Shown piece after piece: positions 1-5,911 of a stretch of DNA of 25,180 nucleotides. Within the stretch, counting starts at the first letter, position 1; every line of letters starts with the position of its first letter. Made by a program: the position numbers and the translations under genes. The notes beneath the pieces were generated by a model. The model saw only the letters and a program-made list of their open reading frames with translations, was not told where the DNA came from and did no database searches. The stretch lies in IMG/VR virus record IMGVR_UViG_3300007722_000106, positions 1 through 25,180 of that record; one strand, given 5' to 3'. The stretch comes from a virus.

Positions 1-1
1 A

Positions 2-274
2 GGCAGAGCCATACGTGCTATTGCCGTGGACATTGGTATCACATCTTCATCTGCTACTTGGACTAATACTGCTGAAGCCTACGATGTAGCAATTGCAGGG
101 CAACCTTTTATTCTTGCTACTAATGATGAACGCCTTTACCAAAGAGGTACCGCACCTTTCCAAAAGGAAAAGTTCGATAACTCTATTATGGCTATACGTA
201 CGGATTATCAAGCGTATTTAGCTAAAAATTGGATGGCTACTATGGATGAAAATACACAGAATATGCCCCAATAA
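2..274 (+). CDS. C-terminal fragment of a virion structural protein (possibly major capsid protein)
   Basis: The reading frame is open from the left edge (codons GGC AGA GCC...) to TAA at 272-274, so this is the last ~90 residues of a larger gene. The GTG at 26 is internal, with no ribosome site, and should not be taken as a start. The visible part ends in an RGTAPF-QKEKFDNS segment and a helix-rich tail containing RTDYQAYLAKNW. The next genes are fibre genes and then neck and tail genes, which is where the end of a capsid gene would be expected. I cannot confirm the family from this fragment; another head or virion protein is equally possible. That it is virion-related is inferred mainly from context. 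Confidence 0.45.
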   Translation, partial: GRAIRAIAVDIGITSSSATWTNTAEAYDVAIAGQPFILATNDERLYQRGTAPFQKEKFDNSIMAIRTDYQAYLAKNWMATMDENTQNMPQ

Positions 275-320
275 TAATAGGTATCCACCCTATAATGAAC
301 TGATAACTAAGTAGGAGACT

Positions 321-683
321 ATGGCAATCGACTTTCCAGATAACCCGGTGCTTAATGAGCAGTTTTCTGCTCAAGGTACTACGTGGTATTGGACCGGTAG
401 CGTATGGAGATTACTTGTATCTGAAGGTGTTCAGGGAGATCTTGGCCCAACAGGTCCAACTGGTCCTCAGGGTAATCTAGGGCCTACGGGTCCCCTATCC
501 GTTACTCCTGGACCTACAGGACCGGTTGGCTCTACTGGGCCTACAGGACCCTTATCTACGGTTCCTGGACCTACTGGAAGCGTTGGCCCTACTGGACCAG
601 AGAATGCAAATCTTGACGGGGGCGCATCTAATACCGTTTATGGTGGAGGTATAACTATTAACGCAGGAAATGTGAGCGGATAA
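321..683 (+). CDS. Short collagen-like virion fibre/adhesin protein
   Basis: A 120-residue protein with an AGGAG site 5-6 bases before the ATG. Residues 1-35 form a small Trp-rich domain ([11 protein letters not shown]..., [11 protein letters not shown]) of the kind that begins many environmental phage tail-fibre proteins, usually written FPxxPxxGxxF..WxWxGxxW. Residues ~37-93 are broken Gly-X-Y repeats, mostly GPTGPT and GPLSxxPGPTG, expected to form a collagen-type trimeric rod. The last ~27 residues ([13 protein letters not shown]) match a short DGG/YGG cap often seen at the end of such phage proteins. It is 3 bases from the next, much larger collagen-like gene, so the two may form a composite fibre. 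Structural and host-attachment roles are inferred from the family; the repeat is seen directly. Confidence 0.75.
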   Translation: MAIDFPDNPVLNEQFSAQGTTWYWTGSVWRLLVSEGVQGDLGPTGPTGPQGNLGPTGPLSVTPGPTGPVGSTGPTGPLSTVPGPTGSVGPTGPENANLDGGASNTVYGGGITINAGNVSG

Positions 684-686
684 ACT

Positions 687-2222
687 ATGGCAGTTAAGAT
701 TCAATTTAGACGTGACCTTGCTTCGGCGTGGACATCTGCAGACCCTATTCTTTCACAAGGTGAGGCTGGTTACGAACACGACACTGGTCGTTTTAAAGTT
801 GGTGACGGCTTAACTCCTTGGAACTCATTAGTTTACTCTTCAGGAGTAACAGGCCCTGCAGGCCCTCTCGGCCCAACTGGAGCAGCATCTACAGTTACTG
901 GCCCAACAGGTCCTACTGGACCAACAGGTCCTACCGGACCATCTGTAACTGGACCAACTGGTGCAGACTCCTCTGTTACAGGTCCTACTGGACCAACAGG
1001 TCCTACCGGACCATCTGTAACTGGACCAACTGGTGCAGACTCCTCTGTTACAGGTCCTACTGGACCAACTGGACCAACTGGACCAACAGGTCCAGAAGTT
1101 ACTGGACCAACTGGTGCAGATAGTTCTGTCACTGGACCTACCGGGCCAACAGGTCCAACTGGACCAACAGGCCCCTCTGGTGTTGTATCTGTAACTGGTC
1201 CGATTACTAATACTGGAACATCTACCGAAGCAGTTATTGGCATTAACAAGATTAATAGTCAATCTGGAATTGAATGGCAAGTTTATAATGCTTTTGCAGA
1301 TCTACCTCCAGCTGGAGATAATCACGGAATGTTTGCTCACGTGCACAGCACGGGAAGTGCTTATTATGCACACGCTGGTAACTGGGTGTTACTAGTAACT
1401 ACTAGCGACGCTAGGTTATCGGACGAACGAACACCTACCGATGGCACAGTAACAACTGCAAAGATTGTTGATGGAGATGTCACTAACGCTAAGTTAGATA
1501 ATGACAGCATTACTATTGGTACTGACGTTGTAGCCCTTGGTGGTTCAGTTACTGCGCCAACGTTCTCTGGTTTAAACCTAGCCTCTAGCATTGTCTTTGA
1601 AGGCGCTACCGCAGACGCATTTGAAACTACGTTAACTGTAGAAGATCCTACTGTTGACCGCACAGTTACTATTCAAAACGCTAGCGGAACAGTAGCTCTA
1701 GTTGAGCATGTCTCTGCAACATTTGAATTGTCTGATCAAGTAATTGATGTAACGCCACGCTATGACAACCGTTCTGCTGTTTTTACAAGTGGGACTGTCT
1801 ACTGGACATTCTTTTCTCCTATGCATACCCACACGGCAACGTCTGTGGCGGTAGCCTCTGCGGGTACTGCAACAACTGGTGCCACTACTATTCAAATGGG
1901 TGTCTACAGTTTTGATAACACAACAGCCACCAGACTGGCCACAAGTGCAAATGATGCGACAATCTTTGGTACTCGTAACACTATTTACTCTCGTAACTTA
2001 AACGTGCCTGTAACATTTGTTGCTGGTCAACGCTACGGATTTGCAATCCTTGTTATTGCAACCACTCCCGGAACCTCTTTTCTAGCATTTGGGTACCCCC
2101 CAGCAGTGCTTAACTCTTTGGCTCCTGTCATGCGTGGATACCTTGACTCTCAAACAAATCTTCCAACAACTGCGGTACCTTTGGTTAATACATCTAACGG
2201 ATATTGGGCGAGGTTCACATAA
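687..2222 (+). CDS. Collagen-like tail fibre / receptor-binding protein with Mtd-like N-terminus
   Basis: A 511-residue protein. Residues 1-50 ([35 protein letters not shown]) match the small attachment domain found at the N-terminus of Mtd and many phage fibres. Residues ~54-168 are Gly-Pro-Thr collagen-like repeats interrupted by [12 protein letters not shown] blocks, and include two DNA-identical 72-bp units. Residues ~200-240 ([36 protein letters not shown], split here as a Trp/His-rich patch) resemble a fibre shoulder domain. Residues ~245-330 contain T-A-K-D repeats and residues ~345-511 a Thr/Ser-rich beta-sandwich-like head likely to bind the receptor. It follows the smaller collagen-like gene by 3 bases and overlaps the next ATG. 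The role is inferred; the domain order is visible. No reverse transcriptase or DGR template accompanies it. Confidence 0.8.
   Translation: MAVKIQFRRDLASAWTSADPILSQGEAGYEHDTGRFKVGDGLTPWNSLVYSSGVTGPAGPLGPTGAASTVTGPTGPTGPTGPTGPSVTGPTGADSSVTGPTGPTGPTGPSVTGPTGADSSVTGPTGPTGPTGPTGPEVTGPTGADSSVTGPTGPTGPTGPTGPSGVVSVTGPITNTGTSTEAVIGINKINSQSGIEWQVYNAFADLPPAGDNHGMFAHVHSTGSAYYAHAGNWVLLVTTSDARLSDERTPTDGTVTTAKIVDGDVTNAKLDNDSITIGTDVVALGGSVTAPTFSGLNLASSIVFEGATADAFETTLTVEDPTVDRTVTIQNASGTVALVEHVSATFELSDQVIDVTPRYDNRSAVFTSGTVYWTFFSPMHTHTATSVAVASAGTATTGATTIQMGVYSFDNTTATRLATSANDATIFGTRNTIYSRNLNVPVTFVAGQRYGFAILVIATTPGTSFLAFGYPPAVLNSLAPVMRGYLDSQTNLPTTAVPLVNTSNGYWARFT
906..1049 (+). repeat. Perfect tandem duplication of a 72-bp unit in the collagen region
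   Basis: Bases 906-977 and 978-1049 are identical by direct reading. Each encodes 24 residues, [25 protein letters not shown] third, diverged and 9-bp longer copy follows at about 1050-1130, with GPEV replacing GPSV and different codons for the ADSSV block. Identity at the third codon positions in the first two copies points to a recent duplication by slippage or unequal recombination. The unit keeps reading frame, so copy-number change would alter rod length without truncation. Confidence 0.93.
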
Positions 2223-2347
2223 TGAATGTAGTTAAAACAAGTCTTGGTTTAGACGCTCGTGGGTATGAAACCTTTGAGGTAAAAAACGTTGACACTGGCG
2301 AAGTAATTGGGCACGACATAGTCGCTCCCGACTCAATCGACGATTAG
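2222..2347 (+). CDS. Small protein of unknown function (41 aa)
   Basis: The ATG overlaps the TAA of the fibre gene (TAATG) and the frame runs to TAG at 2345-2347. The product is a short acidic protein (RGYETFEVKNVDTGEVIGHDI, ending APDSIDD). I recognise no family. Translational coupling to the receptor-binding gene and the clean frame support it as real. A role as a small fibre chaperone or accessory is possible by position only. Confidence 0.55.
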   Translation: MNVVKTSLGLDARGYETFEVKNVDTGEVIGHDIVAPDSIDD

Positions 2348-2361
2348 TATAAACTGGCGCT

Positions 2362-3411
2362 ATGAAAATAGCCGTCTACGCAATTGCCCTTAATGAGGAG
2401 CAGTTTGTAAAACCTTGGTATGACTCCGCTAAAGAAGCTGACTACCTACTTATTGCTGACACGGGCTCTACCGATGAAACTAAACTACTAGCGCAAAGCC
2501 TTGGCATTACCGTTATAGATATTTCTATTAAACCGTGGCGATTTGATGACGCACGAAACGCATCTCTTGCCTATGTACCAAATGACATTGATTACTGTAT
2601 TGCACTTGATATGGACGAGGTTCTTATTAAAGGATGGCGCAAAGCGTTAGAGGCTACGCCAACACAAACAACTAGACCTAGATACAAGTACACGTGGAAT
2701 TGGAATGTTGATGGAACGCCGGGGCTACAATACGGCGGAGATAAAATTCATTCGCGCCATGGCTATAGATGGAAGCACCCAGTTCATGAAGTAATGGTTA
2801 CGGATCGAATTGCGGAAGTTCAAAACTGGATTGACTTAGAGATTCATCACCACGCTGATAATGCAAAACCGCGTTCACAGTACATGCCACTGCTTGCCCA
2901 GTCTGTAAAAGAAGACCCACTAGATGATAGAAACGCTTTTTACTACGCTCGTGAACTTTTCTTCTATGGACAGTTTCAAGAGTCAACAGATGAGTTTAAA
3001 CGCCACCTAGAACTACCTAGGGCTTTGTGGAAACCAGAGCGAGCAGCATCTATGCGTTATCTAGCAAAGATGGAAGATGACTGGACGGTATCGGAATATT
3101 GGTTTAAAAAAGCTTTTGCAGAATGCCCCGATAGACGAGAGGCATATGTTGACTTAGCCAAAATGTACTATGAAAAATTGATGTGGGCAGAGTCTTTAGA
3201 GATGGCAGAGAAGGCGCTAGAGATAACTGTAAAGCCTCTTGAGTACTTATGTGAAGAATTTGCTTGGGGGTCTGCGCCTTGGGATTACGCGGCTATTGCT
3301 GCTTATAATTTAGGTGAGACAAGTAAAGCCCTTGAATACGGCATGAAAGCCGTGGAGTTAAACCCAACAGATGAGCGTTTAGCGCGTAACCTTATGTTCT
3401 ATAAGAGTTAG
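2362..3411 (+). CDS. GT2 family glycosyltransferase with C-terminal TPR-like repeats
   Basis: A 349-residue protein. The GT-A fold signature is clear: IAVYAIALNEEQF at residues 3-15, the nucleotide-sugar motif D33-T-G-S-T-D38, FDDARNASL at 61-69, and the metal-binding D83-M-D85-E86. A DIEIHHHADN-type segment (LEIHHHADNAKPR, about residue 160) is typical of this phage/bacterial GT2 subgroup. Residues ~190-345 hold helical pairs resembling TPRs (YVDLAKMYYEKLMWAESLEM; YAAIAAYNLGETSKALEYGM). The start has no strong ribosome site, only CTGGCGCT, so initiation may depend on readthrough from the upstream gene. It lies between collagen-like fibre genes and neck genes, where it could modify the host surface or the phage's own virion proteins. 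Donor and acceptor cannot be read from sequence. Confidence 0.88.
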   Translation: MKIAVYAIALNEEQFVKPWYDSAKEADYLLIADTGSTDETKLLAQSLGITVIDISIKPWRFDDARNASLAYVPNDIDYCIALDMDEVLIKGWRKALEATPTQTTRPRYKYTWNWNVDGTPGLQYGGDKIHSRHGYRWKHPVHEVMVTDRIAEVQNWIDLEIHHHADNAKPRSQYMPLLAQSVKEDPLDDRNAFYYARELFFYGQFQESTDEFKRHLELPRALWKPERAASMRYLAKMEDDWTVSEYWFKKAFAECPDRREAYVDLAKMYYEKLMWAESLEMAEKALEITVKPLEYLCEEFAWGSAPWDYAAIAAYNLGETSKALEYGMKAVELNPTDERLARNLMFYKS

Positions 3412-3419
3412 GAGAACCA

Positions 3420-3953
3420 GTGAGAGCTAGCGCCCCTGGTGGTCGATTTACCTCAGACTTTGAGTTGAACTCAATGGGTGACGGAATTACAGCAGACCTT
3501 ACCAACCCTGCTGGTACATCTTTAGACTGGTGGTTCTTTAACTCCATAGACTCCGTTGCCGATCCCGTATACGATGTTGAGCCCATTATCTTAGGTCGAG
3601 TCTGGGATGGCCCAGTCGTATTACCTGTATCTCGCGCCTCAATTACTCAAGGTAGAAACGATTTAAATGACCGAGGTTTTTATAATACGGATACCTTGCA
3701 TTTAACGATAAATGTAGATGACCTTAAATCTGTAAGCCCAGAGTTATTTACAGAACGTGGTTTTGTTAAATCAAACATCTCAGATGCTAACCGTTATAGA
3801 GCAATCTGGAAAGACCAAGTTTACCGACCAATAAGAACCCAGCAATCAGGTCAGGTATCAAACCGTCACACAATTATTGAAATGGATCTAATTCAACTAA
3901 TGCCAGATGAACTCGTCAATGATGAGCAATTCCAGCAGTACGCACTACTCTAG
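3420..3953 (+). CDS. Probable head-closure / neck protein
   Basis: A 177-residue protein starting at GTG 3420 with AGGAG 5-6 bases upstream. It has a Gly/Asp-rich N-terminus, a WWFF patch at about residues 40-43, and a beta-rich body. The C-terminal third (IWKDQVYRPI...SGQVSNRHTIIEMDLIQ...PDELVND) resembles head-closure (stopper) or connector proteins, which end with a strand reporting a modified position followed by a short acidic tail. It sits after the capsid-proximal genes and before tail terminator and sheath candidates, the usual place for a neck protein. The assignment is inference from position and general pattern; no catalytic motif is present. Confidence 0.42.
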   Translation: MRASAPGGRFTSDFELNSMGDGITADLTNPAGTSLDWWFFNSIDSVADPVYDVEPIILGRVWDGPVVLPVSRASITQGRNDLNDRGFYNTDTLHLTINVDDLKSVSPELFTERGFVKSNISDANRYRAIWKDQVYRPIRTQQSGQVSNRHTIIEMDLIQLMPDELVNDEQFQQYALL

Positions 3954-3961
3954 GAGGAAAC

Positions 3962-4129
3962 ATGGCAACACGTATTGGCGAAAGAGCGGGAAAAAACCCA
4001 TCAAAGGGTGTAGATGTTGCCTTGACTGGTAGCAAGTACAAAACGGGAGGCGCTAAAATCCGTAAAAAGTCTGGCGGTATTATTCGTAAGCCAAAAGCAA
4101 CTATTCGCTATAATAATAAGTCTAAATAA
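3962..4129 (+). CDS. Small basic Lys/Arg/Gly-rich protein (55 aa)
   Basis: ATG at 3962 preceded by TAGGAGGAAAC, a near-perfect ribosome site. The product begins MATRIGERAGKNPSKG and has 11 Lys and 5 Arg in 55 residues, concentrated in GGAKIRKKSGG and IIRKPKATIR. It is the first of four consecutive tiny basic genes. No known domain is recognised. Its composition suggests nucleic-acid or acidic-surface binding. The strong ribosome site and tight spacing make it a credible gene. Confidence 0.7.
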   Translation: MATRIGERAGKNPSKGVDVALTGSKYKTGGAKIRKKSGGIIRKPKATIRYNNKSK

Positions 4130-4138
4130 GGAGCACTT

Positions 4139-4303
4139 GTGGCAAAAGACAAACCAGTATGGGAAAAAGAAGACCCAACAAGTAAAGATAAGAAGCTAAC
4201 TACAAAAAAGAAGTCAGCTGCTAAAGCTCGCGCTAAGGCTGCTGGTCGTCCTTACCCCAATCTAATCGACAATATGGCAGCAGCCCGAAAGAAGAAGAAG
4301 TAA
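4139..4303 (+). CDS. Small lysine-rich protein (54 aa)
   Basis: GTG start at 4139 with AAGGAG about 5 bases upstream, ending TAA at 4301-4303, whose last A begins the next ATG. The protein has 15 Lys in 54 residues, including a terminal KKKK after NMAAAR, and a central KKKSAAKARAKAAGRPYPN block resembling histone-H1-like or other DNA-condensing tails. Function is not known. The four-gene array and the coupling support its reality. Confidence 0.66.
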   Translation: MAKDKPVWEKEDPTSKDKKLTTKKKSAAKARAKAAGRPYPNLIDNMAAARKKKK

Positions 4304-4443
4304 TGTGCGCCACCTGTGGTTGCATGAAGCCAAAAGACAAGCACGGTATGAAGACCTTGACCGCAGCTAATAAGAAGTATGCAAAAAATAAGTCTGAGTC
4401 AAAAGCTAAGAAGTCAACTATGGTAAGAAAAAAGGGCATGTAA
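4303..4443 (+). CDS. Small lysine-rich protein with N-terminal Cys cluster (46 aa)
   Basis: ATG overlaps the upstream stop (TAATG) and its own TAA overlaps the next ATG. The protein starts MCATCGCMKPKDKHGM, with Cys at residues 2, 5 and 7 and His at 14, a possible metal-binding knuckle, then becomes Lys/Ser-rich with 13 Lys in 46 residues. No family is recognised. Coupling on both sides argues for co-translation with its neighbours. Confidence 0.62.
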   Translation: MCATCGCMKPKDKHGMKTLTAANKKYAKNKSESKAKKSTMVRKKGM

Positions 4444-4661
4444 TGGCTGCAGGATTTATAAAGGGCAAGTACACGGAGTTTAAGGACAAGAAGAAGGACT
4501 CTGGGATGCTTAAGAAGGCAGGCTTTGACAAGGACGAGAAGGCTAAGTTTGAAAAAGCTGACAAAGCCCACGGTGCCAAGAAGAAGCCTAAGACTATGGC
4601 AGAGGATAAGAAGATCGACGCCAAGATTATTAAAAAGATTAAAAAGTCCGACAAGGATTAA
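4443..4661 (+). CDS. Very lysine-rich helical protein (72 aa)
   Basis: The ATG is coupled to the upstream stop. I count 25 Lys in 72 residues, alternating with Asp/Glu (KDKKKDSGMLKKAGFDKDEK), so it is highly charged and probably helical or disordered. It contains no Cys or Trp. Composition resembles head-packaged or nucleoid-like basic proteins and some scaffold-like proteins, but no specific match is claimed. The terminator begins 7 bases after its stop, so it closes this transcription unit. An ORF from 4525 in another frame overlaps it and is a shadow. Confidence 0.72.
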   Translation: MAAGFIKGKYTEFKDKKKDSGMLKKAGFDKDEKAKFEKADKAHGAKKKPKTMAEDKKIDAKIIKKIKKSDKD

Positions 4662-4667
4662 TGACTT

Positions 4668-4689
4668 AGCCCCCGCAAGGGGGCTTTTT
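4668..4689 (+). terminator. Rho-independent terminator
   Basis: A perfect 7-bp G/C-rich stem, AGCCCCC at 4668-4674 and GGGGGCT at 4679-4685, closes a GCAA tetraloop and runs into TTTTT. It lies directly after the lysine-rich gene cluster and is the only strong intrinsic terminator I see in the window. Confidence 0.9.
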
Positions 4690-4706
4690 CATTTACCATT
4701 GGATTA

Positions 4707-4723
4707 ACTCCCATGCGGGGAGT
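4707..4723 (+). other. Second hairpin in the intergenic gap
   Basis: ACTCCC at 4707-4712 pairs perfectly with GGGAGT at 4718-4723 around a 5-base loop, ATGCG. It sits 18 bases after the terminator and is not followed by a clean U-run (GGCTTTGCCCTTTTG follows). It could be a backup terminator, an RNA stabiliser or a leader structure for the next gene. Confidence 0.5.
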
Positions 4724-4740
4724 GGCTTTGCCCTTTTGCG

Positions 4741-4746
4741 TAATAT
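4741..4746 (+). promoter_or_regulatory. Candidate -10 element after the terminator
   Basis: TAATAT lies 28 bases before the next start codon, in the gap just downstream of a strong terminator, where a new promoter is expected. I find no good -35 box 16-18 bases upstream, so recognition by a phage-modified polymerase or an activator would be needed. This is a weak call. Confidence 0.25.
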
Positions 4747-4773
4747 ACCTGCGAACTCCGATTGGAGACTGCT

Positions 4774-4938
4774 ATGTCAGATAGACCTGAATGGTTGGAC
4801 GGCCCTACAGAGGTCGATTTCATCCGTGGCATAACAGATAAAGCTCCCGGTGCAAAAGAGTCAGCCTTAGCGCTAGCCGCTGTCGGACTTGGGTATATGT
4901 ACGGCATCAAAAAGGCAAAGAAAAAGAAAAAGAAGTGA
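4774..4938 (+). CDS. Small protein with hydrophobic segment and polylysine tail (54 aa)
   Basis: ATG at 4774 with TTGGAG 5-9 bases upstream. The acidic N-terminal half (PEWLDGPTEVDF) is followed by a 16-residue apolar stretch, ALALAAVGLGYMYGI, at about residues 31-45. It ends in KKAKKKKKK. This could be a short membrane-inserting tail with cytoplasmic lysines, or an amphipathic helix in the virion. I do not recognise a family. Its TGA overlaps the next GTG, so the two are coupled. Confidence 0.6.
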   Translation: MSDRPEWLDGPTEVDFIRGITDKAPGAKESALALAAVGLGYMYGIKKAKKKKKK

Positions 4939-5246
4939 GTGACTTCTTAACTCGAGCTTCTAGACTTGCCAGTACTTTTTCTGAGCAATTAGACAACCGC
5001 CTTAAAGACCGCATAGTTGATGCTGGCTGGTCACAAGAGATGAGCATCTACTCAAAAGGTGCACGCATTGAGTTGTCTTATGAGATGGCTGAAGAAACTA
5101 ACATTTTTGAATCAGAGTACGGCTCTGAAAATATGAGCCCAAATGCTGTGATTCGCCCTGTTTTACGTTCAGTTAATAAAGAACTTGAAGTCGCAATTAC
5201 GCAAGACGCTCTTGAATACTTATTTTCGGAAGGGATTCTTCCGTGA
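4935..5246 (+). CDS. Probable neck / tail-completion protein
   Basis: A 103-residue protein starting at GTG 4935, overlapping the upstream TGA. The motif FESEYGSENMSPNAVIRPVLRSV (quoted as FESEYG and SPNAVIRPV) resembles the conserved EYG...P.P.lR segment at the C-terminal half of HK97-gp10-like and related minor tail proteins of actinophages. The N-terminal helix is amphipathic. It lies between the head-closure candidate and the tail-terminator candidate, consistent with a virion joining role. The start has only an A-rich upstream region, so translation is probably coupled. The assignment is inference. Confidence 0.4.
   Translation: MSDFLTRASRLASTFSEQLDNRLKDRIVDAGWSQEMSIYSKGARIELSYEMAEETNIFESEYGSENMSPNAVIRPVLRSVNKELEVAITQDALEYLFSEGILP
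5227..5243 (+). promoter_or_regulatory. Hairpin enclosing the ribosome site of the next gene
   Basis: CGGAAG at 5227-5232 pairs perfectly with CTTCCG at 5238-5243 around the loop GGATT. The stem and loop hold the AAGGGA ribosome site (5230-5235) and the first base of the GTG start at 5243. The hairpin lies in the last codons of the upstream gene, so a ribosome finishing that gene would melt it: a simple translational-coupling device. Confidence 0.5.
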
Positions 5247-5872
5247 CCGTTTCAGATGATGCATTTATTTTTGCTGAAGATAAAGCACTTAAAGCACTTT
5301 TACAAGGCATTACAGTAAGTGATCTAAAGAACAACACTAGAGACGTTAAAGTGTGGTTTGGCTATCCAGATGTAGAACTTCGTACACAAGACTACCCTTA
5401 TCTGGTTATTGATCTGTACGACATTCAAGAGGCAAACGACAGACAGCATTCTGGGTTTTGGATTGATAATACAAACCGTGGAACGCAAACTGCAACCTCT
5501 TCAGATACTTACTCTTACTATGCTCCAACAACTTACGACTTGTTCTACCAAGTCAGTTCTTACTCACGTCACCCGCGTCATGACAGAAGTATTATGTTTG
5601 AAATGTTAAACAAAAAAATACCGGGCAAATTTGGCCACTTAATTATCCCTCAAGATAATGGCGTTGGCGTAGTAGCTCGACATATGTTTCTCGAAGGGTT
5701 CGTAAAGCGCGACTCAGTCGAGGATGGAAGACGACTTCTTCGGAACGTCTTTAGTATCAGAGTGGTTAGCGAAATGACACCTGCTCAGGCGTTACTAGCA
5801 ACACCTCAAGTGGAAATAGTAAATCTCGAAACAACACCTAGCACCCTTCCATCGGGCTTTCAACCGGTCTAA
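5243..5872 (+). CDS. Probable tail terminator / sheath-stabilising protein
   Basis: A 209-residue protein with GTG start overlapping the upstream stop. An alpha/beta pattern is visible: VKVWFGYPDVELRTQDYPYLVIDLYDI at residues ~35-60, then PTTYDLFYQVSSYSRHPRHD at ~95-115, then a helix and closing strands. The pattern of reporting a value, input to an alternate-strand YDL/YQV pair, followed by MFEMLN is like tail-terminator (gpU/gp15-like) proteins. It lies immediately before the sheath gene, where terminators or tail-completion proteins are common. Function is inferred from position and fold-like pattern only; it could also be another neck component. Confidence 0.45.
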   Translation: MTVSDDAFIFAEDKALKALLQGITVSDLKNNTRDVKVWFGYPDVELRTQDYPYLVIDLYDIQEANDRQHSGFWIDNTNRGTQTATSSDTYSYYAPTTYDLFYQVSSYSRHPRHDRSIMFEMLNKKIPGKFGHLIIPQDNGVGVVARHMFLEGFVKRDSVEDGRRLLRNVFSIRVVSEMTPAQALLATPQVEIVNLETTPSTLPSGFQPV

Positions 5873-5911
5873 AATATGATAAACCTAGAAACTCTCAAAG
5901 GAGATAAATAA

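Noticed and set aside
277-293. ATAGG/CCTAT hairpin after the first gene as a terminator
   Set aside because: Only 5 bp, A/T-rich and no U-run follows.
906-1049. Repeat considered as CRISPR or iteron array
   Set aside because: Units are contiguous, have no spacers, and encode collagen-like repeats in frame.
818-1123. Second + strand frame in the collagen repeat
   Set aside because: Frame-shifted reading of the same repeat (SYWTNR repeats) without a ribosome site.
833-1280. Two antisense open frames of ~140 residues opposite the collagen repeat
   Set aside because: They exist because the GPT repeat has no stops in other frames; composition is Gly/Pro/Val or Cys/Ser/Trp repeats with no ribosome site, opposite a clear gene.
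2345-2353. TAGTATAAA before the glycosyltransferase as a promoter
   Set aside because: No -35 box at usable distance and it overlaps the stop of the small upstream gene.
4233-4654. Antisense hydrophobic frames opposite the lysine-rich genes
   Set aside because: Lys codons (AAG/AAA) read backwards give Leu/Phe, so they mimic membrane proteins; the + strand genes have ribosome sites and coupled starts.
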